The translations under genes were made by a program, and so were the position numbers. The notes beneath the pieces are model-generated. The model made no database searches. It was not told the origin of the DNA and saw only the letters and a list, made by a program, of their open reading frames with translations. From Streptomyces syringium (lineage in GTDB: Bacteria; Actinomycetota; Actinomycetes; Streptomycetales; Streptomycetaceae): DNA of 64,000 nucleotides. How positions within the stretch are numbered: position 1 is the stretch's first letter; the number at the start of each line of letters is the position of its first letter. The stretch spans positions 310,001-374,000 of the forward strand of contig NZ_JAGIOH010000001.1 in assembly GCF_017876625.1 (NCBI RefSeq), given 5' to 3'. This document shows positions 35,816 through 44,411 of the stretch, piece by piece.

Positions 35816-36721
35816 ATGGCTCTGGAACTCCGTCATCTGCGCTATCTGCTCGCCGTCGCCGAGCACGCCAACTTCACCCGCGCCGCCGAGGACCTGCATA
35901 TCTCGCAGCCCACGCTCTCCCAGCAGATCAAGCAGCTCGAGCGCACCGTCGGCGCCCAGCTCCTCGACCGCACCGGCCGTACGGTCCGTCTCACCGACGC
36001 CGGTGACACGTACGTGCACTACGCCCGTCGCGCCCTGCGCGACCTCGCCGCCGCCGAACGTGCCGTGGTGGACGTGGCCGATCTCTCCCGCGGCCACCTC
36101 CGCCTGGCCTTCACGCCCACCTTCACCGCCTATCTCATCGGTCCCCTCATCGCCGAGCTGCACGCCCGCCATCCCGGCATCACCCTGGACGCCAAAGAGC
36201 TGCCTCAGGACCGCATGGAGACGGGCCTACTGGCCGACGAGGTGGACCTCGGCATCGCGTTCCACGGGTCCCACTTGCCGGGCATCACGGCAACCGCCCT
36301 GTTCACCGAGACTCTCGGCCTCGTGACCGGCACCGGCCGGACCGGCGCCGAGGGGCCGGATCCGCTACCGGTCCGGGATCTCTCCGACCGCCATCTCGCC
36401 CTGCTGAGCGGCGACTTCGCCACCCGCGGCCATATCGACGCCTACTTCGCCGCCCACCGCGTCACGCCGCGCATCGTGGTGGAGGCCAACTCCATCCAGG
36501 CCCTGACCGAGATCGTCCAGCGCACCACCCTCGCCACCGTCCTGCCCGACGCCATCACCCACGACCACCCCCACCTCACCCCCGTCCCCCTCGACCCCGC
36601 CCTCCCCGCCCGTACGGTCAGCCTGCTGCGCCGCGAGAACGCCTACCGAAGCGCCGCCGCCCGGGCATTCACCCGGATCGTCGAGGACCATGTACACACC
36701 CGCGGCTACACCCCTGCGTGA
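35816..36721 (+). CDS. cynR: LysR-family regulator of the cyanate operon
   Basis: ATG 35816 gives a 301-residue LysR regulator. The N-terminal winged helix-turn-helix is ELRHLRYLLAVAEHANFTRA followed by AEDLHISQPTLSQQIKQLER (residues 4-44). The effector domain spans about 90-295. It is divergent from cynT with 124 bp between starts, the arrangement of the E. coli cyn genes, where CynR activates cynTS in response to cyanate. That role is inferred from position and similarity. Confidence 0.92.
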   Translation: MALELRHLRYLLAVAEHANFTRAAEDLHISQPTLSQQIKQLERTVGAQLLDRTGRTVRLTDAGDTYVHYARRALRDLAAAERAVVDVADLSRGHLRLAFTPTFTAYLIGPLIAELHARHPGITLDAKELPQDRMETGLLADEVDLGIAFHGSHLPGITATALFTETLGLVTGTGRTGAEGPDPLPVRDLSDRHLALLSGDFATRGHIDAYFAAHRVTPRIVVEANSIQALTEIVQRTTLATVLPDAITHDHPHLTPVPLDPALPARTVSLLRRENAYRSAAARAFTRIVEDHVHTRGYTPA

Positions 36722-36741
36722 AGCCGAAGCGCGGTGACCAC

Positions 36742-37104
36742 TCAGTCGGCCCGATAGCCCGGGACGGACGGCCAGCGGACCGTCAGTACGACGGATTCCT
36801 CCTCGGCGCACCAGGAGTGGTCGACACCCCGGCCCCAGACGACGTAGTCGCCCTGCCGCTCCAACAGCACACTGCGACCGGGGAGTTCCACGCGGAAGCG
36901 GCCGCTGATGAGGACCAGAAGGGCGGTCCGTTCCTCGCCGTTCACCCATCGCGTGCGTTTGTCGCCCCGCTGATGGACACCCCACTTGATTTCGACGTCC
37001 TCGCTGTGCCGGGGGTCCGCGGTGTCCTTGAAGTGTCCGAGCAGCCATCCTCGGTCCAGCGCCGCGTCCCGCCCCGCGTTGCCCACATACACACTGTCGT
37101 CCAT
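36742..37104 (-). CDS. Cupin-fold protein
   Basis: ATG 37104 opens a 120-residue single-domain cupin-like protein. The beta-barrel motif region reads EIKWGVHQRGDKRTRWVNGE, then LISGRFRVELPG and GDYVVWGRGVDHSWCAEEES. Only one clear His pair is visible, so metal binding is uncertain. Similar small proteins in Streptomyces are sometimes mislabelled signal peptidase; nothing here supports that. It converges with cynR (20 bp apart). Confidence 0.75.
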   Translation of the reverse strand: MDDSVYVGNAGRDAALDRGWLLGHFKDTADPRHSEDVEIKWGVHQRGDKRTRWVNGEERTALLVLISGRFRVELPGRSVLLERQGDYVVWGRGVDHSWCAEEESVVLTVRWPSVPGYRAD

Positions 37105-37363
37105 GGACCCGGAAGGTAGCAGCGGGAGCGCCGGGGACGTCGGTCCGGCCCGGTTGATCAATTGTCCGCGGCCAAAACCTCAAGTCGGATAAATGCCCAG
37201 CCCATTCATTTTCACGCGAATACCCCAAGAGGCCTCGACTCGGTATCAATACCGTGCATCAACAGCCCGGAACCGGGCACGCCTCTGGTGTGTCGATAAT
37301 GGGTGCGCCCCGCGCAGGCGAGGCGCACCGAACCACGAGAGCACCGATACAGGGGGCACGCGA

Positions 37364-37804
37364 ATGAAGAGCGAGCAGCAATACAAGGGAAGGCGGCGGC
37401 AGCGCCTGGCCCGCAGGGTTTCCCTGCTCATCGCCCTCACACTGGGCGCCGCCCTGCTGGCGACGCCCGCCTCGGCCGCCGGCGTGCACACCCCGGCCGG
37501 GACCGGCCGGCACTCCCCCCTCAGCAGCACGGACGCCCGTCCGATGACTGCCGGGGCGGTGGGCGCGGCAGCGTCCCAGCACGGATCCCTCTCCTCGTCG
37601 CACCACAAGACGGCGGACTACAAGAAGTTGGCCAAGGGCAAGGACAAGAAGAAGAAAAAGAACAAGAAGAAGAAAGGCCTGTTCCGTAAGCTGGGCGCCG
37701 CCCTGCTGGTGGCCATGATCTTCGGCACCCTCTTCGTGGTGGCGCTGATCGTGCTGGTGATCTTCCTGATTCGCCGGGCCTCCCGGCGCCGCCGTTCCTC
37801 ATAG
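37364..37804 (+). CDS. Small secreted/membrane protein with poly-lysine stretch
   Basis: ATG 37364 lies behind AGGGGG. The 146-residue product starts with a signal peptide (RRVSLLIALTLGAALLATPA, likely cut after ASA at about 38-40). A Ser/His/Gly-rich spacer follows, then a run of lysines (about 91-103, KGKDKKKKKNKKKKG), and finally a strong membrane helix (about 109-135, LLVAMIFGTLFVVALIVLVI) with an Arg-rich end. The extracellular cationic segment next to the membrane could bind teichoic acid or DNA. No family is recognised. A strong hairpin terminator follows. Confidence 0.7.
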   Translation: MKSEQQYKGRRRQRLARRVSLLIALTLGAALLATPASAAGVHTPAGTGRHSPLSSTDARPMTAGAVGAAASQHGSLSSSHHKTADYKKLAKGKDKKKKKNKKKKGLFRKLGAALLVAMIFGTLFVVALIVLVIFLIRRASRRRRSS

Positions 37805-37810
37805 CGGATC

Positions 37811-37844
37811 GTGAAGGGCCCGCGAGAAACAGCGGGCCCTTCAC
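37811..37844 (+). terminator. Strong hairpin terminator
   Basis: The perfect 13-bp stem GTGAAGGGCCCGC / GCGGGCCCTTCAC with an 8-base loop starts 6 bp after the preceding stop. There is no U-tract, as is common in Streptomyces. Confidence 0.8.
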
Positions 37845-38269
37845 ACACCGGTTTTCTCTCGACAGCGGAAAGCCGCCTCCCCGGACAGGAGAAGCGAAGA
37901 TCCCCGCGCCCGCCGCGTCCCGCCGTCCGCACCGCGCCTGGCCTCGCCCCCGCGGCAACCGCTCCCTGGCAAACTCCTTCACAGAGGGCCCCTTGCCCGG
38001 CTGACGGATACGCGACAAGATGCCGATGAACTCGCAGCCCGCTCACCGCGCACAGCAGCCCAGCCATCGAACCGGAATCACTTTCTCCGCTCCATCGCGC
38101 ATTCCCGCTCCGATACTCCGGCCCCTGTTTACCCCTGGGCGAGAAGCCCTCATTTCCTCGGCGAGGTCGAGTACGCGGCCGAGCCAGAGGGGGCCTCCCT
38201 GCTGTGCCGACAGGGTGTTCGCGGCCATCGAGAGACTTCCAGTGAGCATGTCGACAGGACTGGTGTGAA
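37845..38269. other. Intergenic region, no gene seen
   Basis: About 425 bp without a protein-like frame. The part nearest 38270 should carry the promoter of the Cys-repeat protein. The sequence includes AAATG at the start codon but no clear ribosome site stronger than GGTGTGA. Confidence 0.4.
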
Positions 38270-38875
38270 ATGAACAGCCAATTACGTCAGCTGTGGGGCA
38301 CCCGTACGGCGATCGCGGCCGTCCGAAGACGGATCTCCGCGATGGCAGGAGCCGTCGCCCTGATCGCGGCCGTCCTCACCGGCGCCGCCACCGGCACAGC
38401 CGCCGCCGCGCCCGCCGAGACCAAGGCCGCGGCGGGTGGGTGGTCCTGCTCCGGGGCGCCCGTTCCGGCCGGGTACGTCATCACCATGTACGACCGCAAT
38501 GGCTGCAACGGCGCGGGAGCCTGGTTCCAGCAGCCCGCCCGCGACGGGATCTGGACCTGCGCCGGCTCGCCGATCGTGTCCGGGTACGTCTCCACCATGT
38601 ATGACCGCAACGGCTGCAGCGGCATCGGCGCCTGGTACCACCAGCTGGCCCGTGACGGCATCTGGACCTGCTCGGGCTCGCCGATCGTGTCCGGGTACGT
38701 GACCACCATGTATGACCGCAACGGCTGCAGCGGCATCGGCGCCTGGTACCACCAGCTGGTCCGCAACGGCATCTGGACCTGCCCCGGCTCGCCCATTCCG
38801 GCCGGTTACCGGAGCACCACCTACAACGCGACCGGGTGCAGCGGCCTCGGCGCGTGGTACACCGTGCGCGCCTGA
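38270..38875 (+). CDS. Secreted protein with four 37-residue Cys repeats
   Basis: ATG 38270 opens a 201-residue protein. A signal peptide occupies residues about 20-47 (MAGAVALIAAVLTGAATGTA, cut after AAA-AP). The mature part is four tandem repeats of 37 residues. Each contains W-[ST]-C-x-G-x-P, then G-Y-[VR]-x-T-[MT]-Y, then [RA]-[NT]-G-C-x-G-x-G-A-W-[FY]. The two Cys of each repeat probably form one disulfide. Repeats 2 and 3 are nearly identical. The protein is likely a compact extracellular beta-repeat rod, perhaps carbohydrate- or wall-binding. I do not recognise a named family. Confidence 0.78.
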   Translation: MNSQLRQLWGTRTAIAAVRRRISAMAGAVALIAAVLTGAATGTAAAAPAETKAAAGGWSCSGAPVPAGYVITMYDRNGCNGAGAWFQQPARDGIWTCAGSPIVSGYVSTMYDRNGCSGIGAWYHQLARDGIWTCSGSPIVSGYVTTMYDRNGCSGIGAWYHQLVRNGIWTCPGSPIPAGYRSTTYNATGCSGLGAWYTVRA

Positions 38876-38882
38876 TCTCGAA
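38439..38882 (+). repeat. Tandem 111-bp coding repeats (x4)
   Basis: Repeat units begin near 38439, 38550, 38661 and 38772, with period exactly 111 bp (37 codons). Units 2 and 3 are almost identical at DNA level, which suggests recent duplication or gene conversion. Confidence 0.85.
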
Positions 38883-38887
38883 CATCC

Positions 38888-40294
38888 TCAGCGGAAGACC
38901 GCCGACGCCTGCTCGCCCGCCCGGTGGCGGGCGTCGGCGGCCCGGGCCGTGTCGCCGAGGTGGTCGGCGAGCCGCGCCCGGGCCGCCCAGTTGTAGGGGC
39001 TCACCGGGCGCAGGCCGGTGCGCTCGCTCAGCAGCGTACGTGCCACGTCGTGCCGTCCGGCGCGCAGAGCCGCCTCCACCAAGGTCCGCTGCATCGCGTC
39101 CCGCTGGGCGTGACTGCCCCCGAAGAGGTGCAGGCGGTACCGCAACGGAAGCAGGAGATCGACTGCCTCGTCGTACCGCTGCCGCCCGTACGCGAGCAGT
39201 GCCCGGCACACCGGCAGTCCGACCTCGGCGGTCATCGCCACATTGGAGACCCCCGGACGCGTCTTCCGGATCCAGGCCTCCCGGTCACGGATGAGACGTT
39301 CGGCTTCGGGGATCCGGCCCGCACCGACGTAGGCCATGACGGCGTGGACGTCGTTGAAGACGTAGTAGGCGCCGACCTGGCGTCCGGCCCAGGCATCGGC
39401 GAGCGCCGCCCAGCGGTCTCCGGTGTCGATGCCGGCCAGATGCAGCCGCCACAGCAAGGACGCCGCGTCCAGCAGCTCCATCGCCACGCCCGCCGATCCC
39501 TCGTGGTGAACGGCGTCGTCGTAGACCGCCAGCACCTGGTCCGTGCGCCCCGTCTCGAGTACGTAGAGGGCGTAGTGCCACCAGTTGTGGACCTTCAGGT
39601 AGTTGCCGTCCGTCCAGTCGCCCGCGCGGTCGTCCAGGTAGCGGATGCCCTCGGTGAACCGGCCCTGCATTTCGTAGGCGTGCACCACGGCGTGGATGCC
39701 CCACACGTCGCGCGCGTTGCGTTCGACGGCCGCCAGTCCCACCTGCTCGGACCGGCTGTAGTGGCCGGCTTCCTCCAGGCCGAAGGCGTACATGCCGAGC
39801 AGCAGCCCGAAGTGCGGGTCGTCCTCGTCCCAGGCGGACAGCGCCCCGCCCACGCGGTCACGCAGCAGCGCGGCGCTGCCGGTGAAGAAGTCGATCTGGT
39901 GGCCCACCGCCAGGGCCAGTGCGTCCCGCGGATGGGCCACGCTGATCTCACCGAGGACGCGGCCCGCCCCGTGGATGTCGCCGTCCAGCCAGGAGGACGC
40001 GGCCGCGAGGTGCATGCGCTCCCGAGGCGTGACGTCCGTCAGCCGCGCGCCCCGGCGGAACGCGTCGAAGGACGTGCGGGCTGCGGCCGCGTCCTTCTCC
40101 TCCGTCCCGAGCAGGCCGAGATAGGCCGTGAGGACGTTCGCCATGACGGAGTGCGGGGAGGCGCGGACCGCCGCCCGGGCCTCGGTGGTGACCTCTTCAC
40201 GGAAGAAGAGCAGATGCTCCAGTGCCTTCTCGTAGTGCCGCACCGCGTCCGCACTGCTGTGCGTCATCGTCTGAGCGTGCCGGTCCGTTCCCAC
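38888..40294 (-). CDS. TPR protein of the TTC38 family
   Basis: GTG 40294 is chosen because GGGAGG lies 8 bases before it; ATG 40267 has no ribosome site. The 468-residue helical protein closely follows the TTC38 layout: SFDAFRRGARLTDVTPRERM, then the diagnostic HPRDALALAVGHQIDFFTG, WGIHAVVHAYEMQGRFTEGI, and HNWWHYALYVLETGRTDQVL. TTC38-like proteins are TPR solenoids of unknown biochemical role found in bacteria and animals. The gene stands alone on the minus strand, ending close to the convergent Cys-repeat gene. Confidence 0.85.
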   Translation of the reverse strand: MGTDRHAQTMTHSSADAVRHYEKALEHLLFFREEVTTEARAAVRASPHSVMANVLTAYLGLLGTEEKDAAAARTSFDAFRRGARLTDVTPRERMHLAAASSWLDGDIHGAGRVLGEISVAHPRDALALAVGHQIDFFTGSAALLRDRVGGALSAWDEDDPHFGLLLGMYAFGLEEAGHYSRSEQVGLAAVERNARDVWGIHAVVHAYEMQGRFTEGIRYLDDRAGDWTDGNYLKVHNWWHYALYVLETGRTDQVLAVYDDAVHHEGSAGVAMELLDAASLLWRLHLAGIDTGDRWAALADAWAGRQVGAYYVFNDVHAVMAYVGAGRIPEAERLIRDREAWIRKTRPGVSNVAMTAEVGLPVCRALLAYGRQRYDEAVDLLLPLRYRLHLFGGSHAQRDAMQRTLVEAALRAGRHDVARTLLSERTGLRPVSPYNWAARARLADHLGDTARAADARHRAGEQASAVFR

Positions 40295-40449
40295 TCCATG
40301 GCCTCCCGTGCGACCGCCACGTCACCGCGGCAGCCCTCTTGACCCGTATCCGGCCGCCACGCTGACGTCGCGGCGGCCCCTCATGCCTGCCCCATGCCTG
40401 CCCCCTGGCACAGGCCCGGAAGCAGCCGGAGGGGCCTGAGGTCACGGAT

Positions 40450-40923
40450 TCAGTTCACGTCGACGTCGTCGAAGAGTTCCAGCATCCGGCCGAGAACCCG
40501 TACGCAGGTCGTGACGTCGGCGTCGGTGAGGTCCCCGCCGACCTGGCGCAGCAGGGCGTGTTCGTTGTGGAGCACGGCGGCGATGGCCGCCCGGCCGTCG
40601 TCGGTCAGCGAGATGAGCGAGGACCGCTGGTGGGCCGGGTTCGGGAGGATGTCGACGAGGTGCCGTGCCGCGGCGTCGTTGACCATGCGCTGCACGAACT
40701 GGCGGCTCAGCGCCTGGGCGCGGCCCATCTGCGGGACGGTCATGGGGCCGTGTTCTTTGAGCAGTTCCAGGACGCCACGCACCCCGACGGAGATCCCCTG
40801 GTTCGGCGCGTCCTGCTCGACCTTGCGCTGGACGCGCCGGTACAGCGGCCCCACCAGGGCGAACACCTCCATGAGTCGGGGAGCGAGGTCGTCGGGCGGG
40901 AGGGGCTGATCGGTGTCGGTCAC
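40450..40923 (-). CDS. MarR-family transcriptional regulator
   Basis: GTG 40923 (MTDTDQPLPPDDLAPRLMEV) opens a 157-residue MarR protein; upstream in-frame sequence overlaps the regulatory repeats and is excluded. The winged-helix core spans about 45-110 (ISVGVRGVLELLKEHGPMTV, PQMGRAQALSRQFVQRMVND, then the wing H-Q-R-S-S-L-I-S-L-T-D-D-G). It is divergent from an alpha/beta hydrolase with two direct repeats between the genes, which it probably binds. Confidence 0.88.
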   Translation of the reverse strand: MTDTDQPLPPDDLAPRLMEVFALVGPLYRRVQRKVEQDAPNQGISVGVRGVLELLKEHGPMTVPQMGRAQALSRQFVQRMVNDAAARHLVDILPNPAHQRSSLISLTDDGRAAIAAVLHNEHALLRQVGGDLTDADVTTCVRVLGRMLELFDDVDVN

Positions 40924-40966
40924 CAAACCATGATGACACCCGGGGTGCCACCTTTCGGAAAGACAT

Positions 40967-41012
40967 GACACCTCAGTTGTCGAACCTCTCGGAATATGGC
41001 ACCTTGGTTGTC
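40967..41012. promoter_or_regulatory. Direct-repeat operator between MarR gene and hydrolase
   Basis: GACACCTCAGTTGTC (40967-40981) and GGCACCTTGGTTGTC (40998-41012) match at 12 of 15 bases and are spaced 31 bp (three helical turns). The second abuts the hydrolase start, so binding there would block translation initiation or transcription. Confidence 0.55.
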
Positions 41013-41822
41013 ATGACCCATGCCTCCGATCTCCGCACCTTCGAGAGCCACGACGGCCCCCTCGCCTATCGCGACACCGGCAGCGGAGAGCCCCTGGTGC
41101 TGCTGCACGCGGGCTTCCTGGACCACACCATGTGGGACGACCAGATACCGGCCCTCGCGCGCCACCACCGGGTGATCGCCCCGGATGCCCGCGGACACGG
41201 CTGGTCCTCCAACGCGAGCGGGCCGTTCCGCCAGGCCGACGACGTCGCCGCGCTGCTGCGTCACCTCGACGTCGGCCCGGCGGTCCTTGTCGGGGTGTCG
41301 ATGGGGGCGAACATCGCGGTCGACACCACGCTGGAGCACCCCGGCCTGGTGCGGGCCTTGGTCGTCAGCGGTGGCGGCGCCCCCGGGCCCGGCGACCCCT
41401 GGACCGAGGAGCTGCGGGCCGCCCAGTTCAGCGCGCTGGGGGCCGGTGACATCGGGGGCTGGCTCGACACGTTCGCGCTCTCCGCGGCCGGTCCGCACCG
41501 CACGCCCGACGCCGTCGGCCCCGACCTCGTACGACGGCTGCGGGAGATGGCCGGGCGGACCATCGCCAAGCACACCGCCGACGAAACGGACTTCAGTGTT
41601 CCAGTGCTCGACACCGCGACACGCGCGAAGGACATCGCCGTTCCCGTCCTGGCGCTCAACGGCGCACTCGACGCGCCCGACCTCATCGGCATGGCCGAAC
41701 ACATCGCCCGTTCCGTCACCGACGGCCGCGTGACCGCCGTCGAAGGCACCGGCCACTTCCCCAACATGGAGCAGCCGGACGCCTTCAACCAGGCCCTCGA
41801 GGAGTTCCTGCACGGCTTGTGA
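41013..41822 (+). CDS. Alpha/beta hydrolase controlled by MarR-type regulator
   Basis: ATG 41013 opens a 269-residue hydrolase of the haloperoxidase/lactonase type. The oxyanion motif is LLHAGFLDHTMWDDQ, nucleophile Ser96 is in LVGVSMGANIAVD, the acid is in ALNGALDAPDL and His in EGTGHFPNME. The substrate is unknown. The divergent MarR gene and shared repeats suggest induction by a phenolic or other xenobiotic compound. Confidence 0.87.
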   Translation: MTHASDLRTFESHDGPLAYRDTGSGEPLVLLHAGFLDHTMWDDQIPALARHHRVIAPDARGHGWSSNASGPFRQADDVAALLRHLDVGPAVLVGVSMGANIAVDTTLEHPGLVRALVVSGGGAPGPGDPWTEELRAAQFSALGAGDIGGWLDTFALSAAGPHRTPDAVGPDLVRRLREMAGRTIAKHTADETDFSVPVLDTATRAKDIAVPVLALNGALDAPDLIGMAEHIARSVTDGRVTAVEGTGHFPNMEQPDAFNQALEEFLHGL

Positions 41823-41886
41823 CAGGGCCGGACGCCCGGTGGCCCGGTGCTCACGGGCACCGGGCCACCACAGGACGCGGCGGGAT

Positions 41887-42762
41887 TCACACGTTGGGCA
41901 CGCGCAGCTTCGTCCAGCTCGTCCTGCCGGGGGTGCCGTCCGCGTCCGAGCCGGCGTAGCCGAGTTTGCGCTGCCACGCCGCGTACGACTTGCGGTCGGC
42001 CTCGGTCCACTCAGGACCGGGGCCTTCCTCGTAGCGGCCGCAGCCCTCCGCCACCAGCCGTTTGCCCATCGCGGTGATGACGGGGCTGTGCCGGCCCGGG
42101 CGGAAGAAGTCCGCGCCGGGGAAGGGCTCGTACTGCGGTGGTTTCGGCTGGGGCCCCGGACCGCCCGGCTTCCCCTTGAGGCAGTCGGCTATCCGGGAGC
42201 GCATCGAGCTCATCGTGAAGCCCTTGGGGTCGATCTTGTTGTTGGTCCACTCCTTGTGGCCGATCACCGAGCGCTCGGTCCAGCCGTGGGCGCGGCAGAT
42301 CGCCGCCGACACCTTCTCGATGGCTTCCAGCTGGGCGGCGGGCCACGGGTCCTCCCCGTCGCCGAGATTGATGCACTCGAAGCCGTAGAAGCGGGCATTG
42401 CCGTCGGTGTTGTTCTCGTTGGGCGCGGGCAGCGACCGCTCCTCGATCACCGCGTTCAGGACGTCGCCGTCCCCCAGGCCCGCGTGGTTGGATCTGCCGT
42501 TGCCGACGAGATACACCGTGCCGTCCTTGGCGATGACGCCGTGGCACAACGGCCCGGGCAGCTCCGAGTATCCGTCGTAGCAAAGATCGACCGACGCCGC
42601 CGTCCCCGAGGTGACGGTGTGGTGGATGACCACCCCGTGCACGGGACCCCATGCCCCCTTGCCGTTGCGGTTGTGGGTACGCCAACTGCGGTGCTCCCGC
42701 ACCGTCACACCCTCCTGACGGAGAGCCTCGACCAGTCGGTCGGCGGACAGGGGCTTTGCCAT
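41887..42762 (-). CDS. N-acetylmuramoyl-L-alanine amidase at the end of the eCIS operon
   Basis: ATG 42762 follows GGAGGAAGTC. The 291-residue protein has an amidase_2/PGRP domain (about 40-200) with zinc ligands in VVIHHTVTSG and the closing VIGHKEWTNNKIDP. It is followed by a Pro-rich linker and a C-terminal peptidoglycan-binding-like repeat (AYAAWQRKLGY-type, ending SDADGTPGRTSWTKL). There is no signal peptide, so release needs another route. It is the last gene of the leftward operon, 64 bp after the DUF6519 gene, and could help the injection machine cross or release from the wall. Confidence 0.85.
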   Translation of the reverse strand: MAKPLSADRLVEALRQEGVTVREHRSWRTHNRNGKGAWGPVHGVVIHHTVTSGTAASVDLCYDGYSELPGPLCHGVIAKDGTVYLVGNGRSNHAGLGDGDVLNAVIEERSLPAPNENNTDGNARFYGFECINLGDGEDPWPAAQLEAIEKVSAAICRAHGWTERSVIGHKEWTNNKIDPKGFTMSSMRSRIADCLKGKPGGPGPQPKPPQYEPFPGADFFRPGRHSPVITAMGKRLVAEGCGRYEEGPGPEWTEADRKSYAAWQRKLGYAGSDADGTPGRTSWTKLRVPNV

Positions 42763-42826
42763 GACTTCCTCCTTGACTACGTACAAAGGTCGTACTCGTG
42801 TGCTGAACAACAAGCGGTCGGGGACG

Positions 42827-44365
42827 TCACTCCCGTGAGGTGCTCCCGACCGACTCGATCGGCACGGCCAACGGCCGGAACGTGTGCCGCAGGTCCGTCA
42901 CCGCGCGCTCGCCGCCCACGACCCACGCCAGCGGGGCGTAGTGCGCGTCGACGCCCGCCGGGGGCTGGAGCAGGGGCTGGCTGTCCGCCGCCACGGGCCA
43001 CTCCACCGTGCCGGTGGTGGTGCGGGCGGGTACGGCCCAGTAGTCCCCCGGCCGGTACCGGCCACCGGGTTCGAACCAGAGCTGTATCCCGTCCTCCAGG
43101 TCGGTCCACGTGCCTTCGACGAGCTTCAGGGCGCCGTTGCGGTGGTGCTTGGCCGTGCCGCGTCCGCCGGGGGCGCGGTGGTCCCAGCGGCGCAGGAAGG
43201 GGTGCAGGGCGGGCAGCCTGCCGGTGCCCGGGCCGGGCTCGGCGCTCAGTCGCACCCGGCGGCCCGGCAGGTCGACCTCCTCGACCCGCAGCAGGTCGGC
43301 GGGCTCGCCGCGGCTGGTGTAGGCGGAGTCGGCGAGTTCCACGCGGTCCCCGGCGCCCAGGTCGAGCTTGTCGTCGTTGCCGAGCGTGGCCAGCTCCACC
43401 CAGGTGCCGTCGAGGGCGGCCACGGGGAAGACCACGGATCCGTTCTCCCTGGACCATTTGAAGGTGGCGGTCTCCGCCGTGCCCCCGGTGTGGATCTCCA
43501 CGCGGTACAGCTGGTTCTCCGGGCCCCGGTAGCGGTGGCCGGGCCGGGTGAGGCAGGGCTCGTCGTCGGGGCGCTCCGGGCGTTCGGTGCGGAACGCGGC
43601 CGTCGCGGCCGTCGCGCGCTGCGCGTCGGACCAGGTACGGAAGGCCGTACGCACCTGGTCGGCCGTCGGGTTGGCCGGGGCGCCCAGGTCGGTGCCGGTC
43701 AGGGGCAGGACCTGCCAGACGGTCTTGATCCTGGCCGCCGTGTCCGGCAGTGCGGCGCCGAGGGCCACCTCCCGGATCTCGGGGTCCTCGGCGGCGGTGA
43801 CCGTCCGCTCCCACACCTTGAGGTAGACCAGGTAGGGGAACTGGGCGGGCAGCCGGTCGGCGGGCTTCTCCGGGTCCCGGTAGGCGTCGGGCTGGTCCCA
43901 GTACGTCCAGACCGTTCCGTCGGTGCACGGGTGCTGTTCACCGCCCGTGCCCCCATCGGAACCACCGGAACCACCTGAACCATCGGAACCGATGGAGCCG
44001 GCGGCACCGGCCGGAGCGTCGTGCGGCGTGGTGGTGGGCTCCTGCCCTGCCGGTGTCCCCGCCGGTGTCCCCGCCGGCGGCCGGCCGGCGTCGCACAGGA
44101 TGCCGTCCACGTAGTAACGCCCGCCGTGGACGGCCAGGTTGTCGAGCTTGTTCTCACCCGGGCAGTAGTCGATGCGGAAGCCGGTGGCACCGTGCGGGCC
44201 GCCGTGCTGCCCGATCAGGTCGGCGGCCAGGGTGCGCGCCTGGTGCTGCGTGATCGCCGCCTGCTCGTTGGCGTCGGCGTCGAGCTGGACCCGGCCCTGC
44301 TGGGCGAGCACACCGGAGTAGTGCTTGGCGGGCCGGAAGGTGAGGCGGGAGAGATCTGCGTGCAT
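42827..44365 (-). CDS. eCIS-associated DUF6519 protein
   Basis: ATG 44365 opens a 512-residue protein. Its N-terminus (LTFRPAKHYSGVLAQQGRVQ, LDADANEQAAI) is the DUF6519 signature found in actinobacterial contractile injection clusters. A Gly/Ser-rich linker lies at about 125-150. The rest is beta-rich, with Y-R-V-E-I-H and F-K-W-S-R-E-N blocks (ENQLYRVEIHTGGTAETATF). The role is unknown; a baseplate-associated or host-contact protein is plausible. It is separated from the upstream tail-protein gene by 46 bp. Confidence 0.82.
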   Translation of the reverse strand: MHADLSRLTFRPAKHYSGVLAQQGRVQLDADANEQAAITQHQARTLAADLIGQHGGPHGATGFRIDYCPGENKLDNLAVHGGRYYVDGILCDAGRPPAGTPAGTPAGQEPTTTPHDAPAGAAGSIGSDGSGGSGGSDGGTGGEQHPCTDGTVWTYWDQPDAYRDPEKPADRLPAQFPYLVYLKVWERTVTAAEDPEIREVALGAALPDTAARIKTVWQVLPLTGTDLGAPANPTADQVRTAFRTWSDAQRATAATAAFRTERPERPDDEPCLTRPGHRYRGPENQLYRVEIHTGGTAETATFKWSRENGSVVFPVAALDGTWVELATLGNDDKLDLGAGDRVELADSAYTSRGEPADLLRVEEVDLPGRRVRLSAEPGPGTGRLPALHPFLRRWDHRAPGGRGTAKHHRNGALKLVEGTWTDLEDGIQLWFEPGGRYRPGDYWAVPARTTTGTVEWPVAADSQPLLQPPAGVDAHYAPLAWVVGGERAVTDLRHTFRPLAVPIESVGSTSRE

Positions 44366-44411
44366 GAGTTCGTTCCCCTTGTGTTCGTTCCCCTGGGTCC
44401 GTCGGGCGGGG

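Noticed and set aside
36742..37104. Signal peptidase label for the small cupin protein
   Set aside because: No Ser/Lys dyad and no membrane anchor; the sequence fits a cupin barrel.
37811..37844. IS end or attachment site
   Set aside because: The perfect stem immediately follows a stop codon and has no partner elsewhere in the window; a terminator explains it.
38924..40342. A 472-codon plus-strand frame
   Set aside because: Antisense of the TTC38-like gene, which has strong family motifs.
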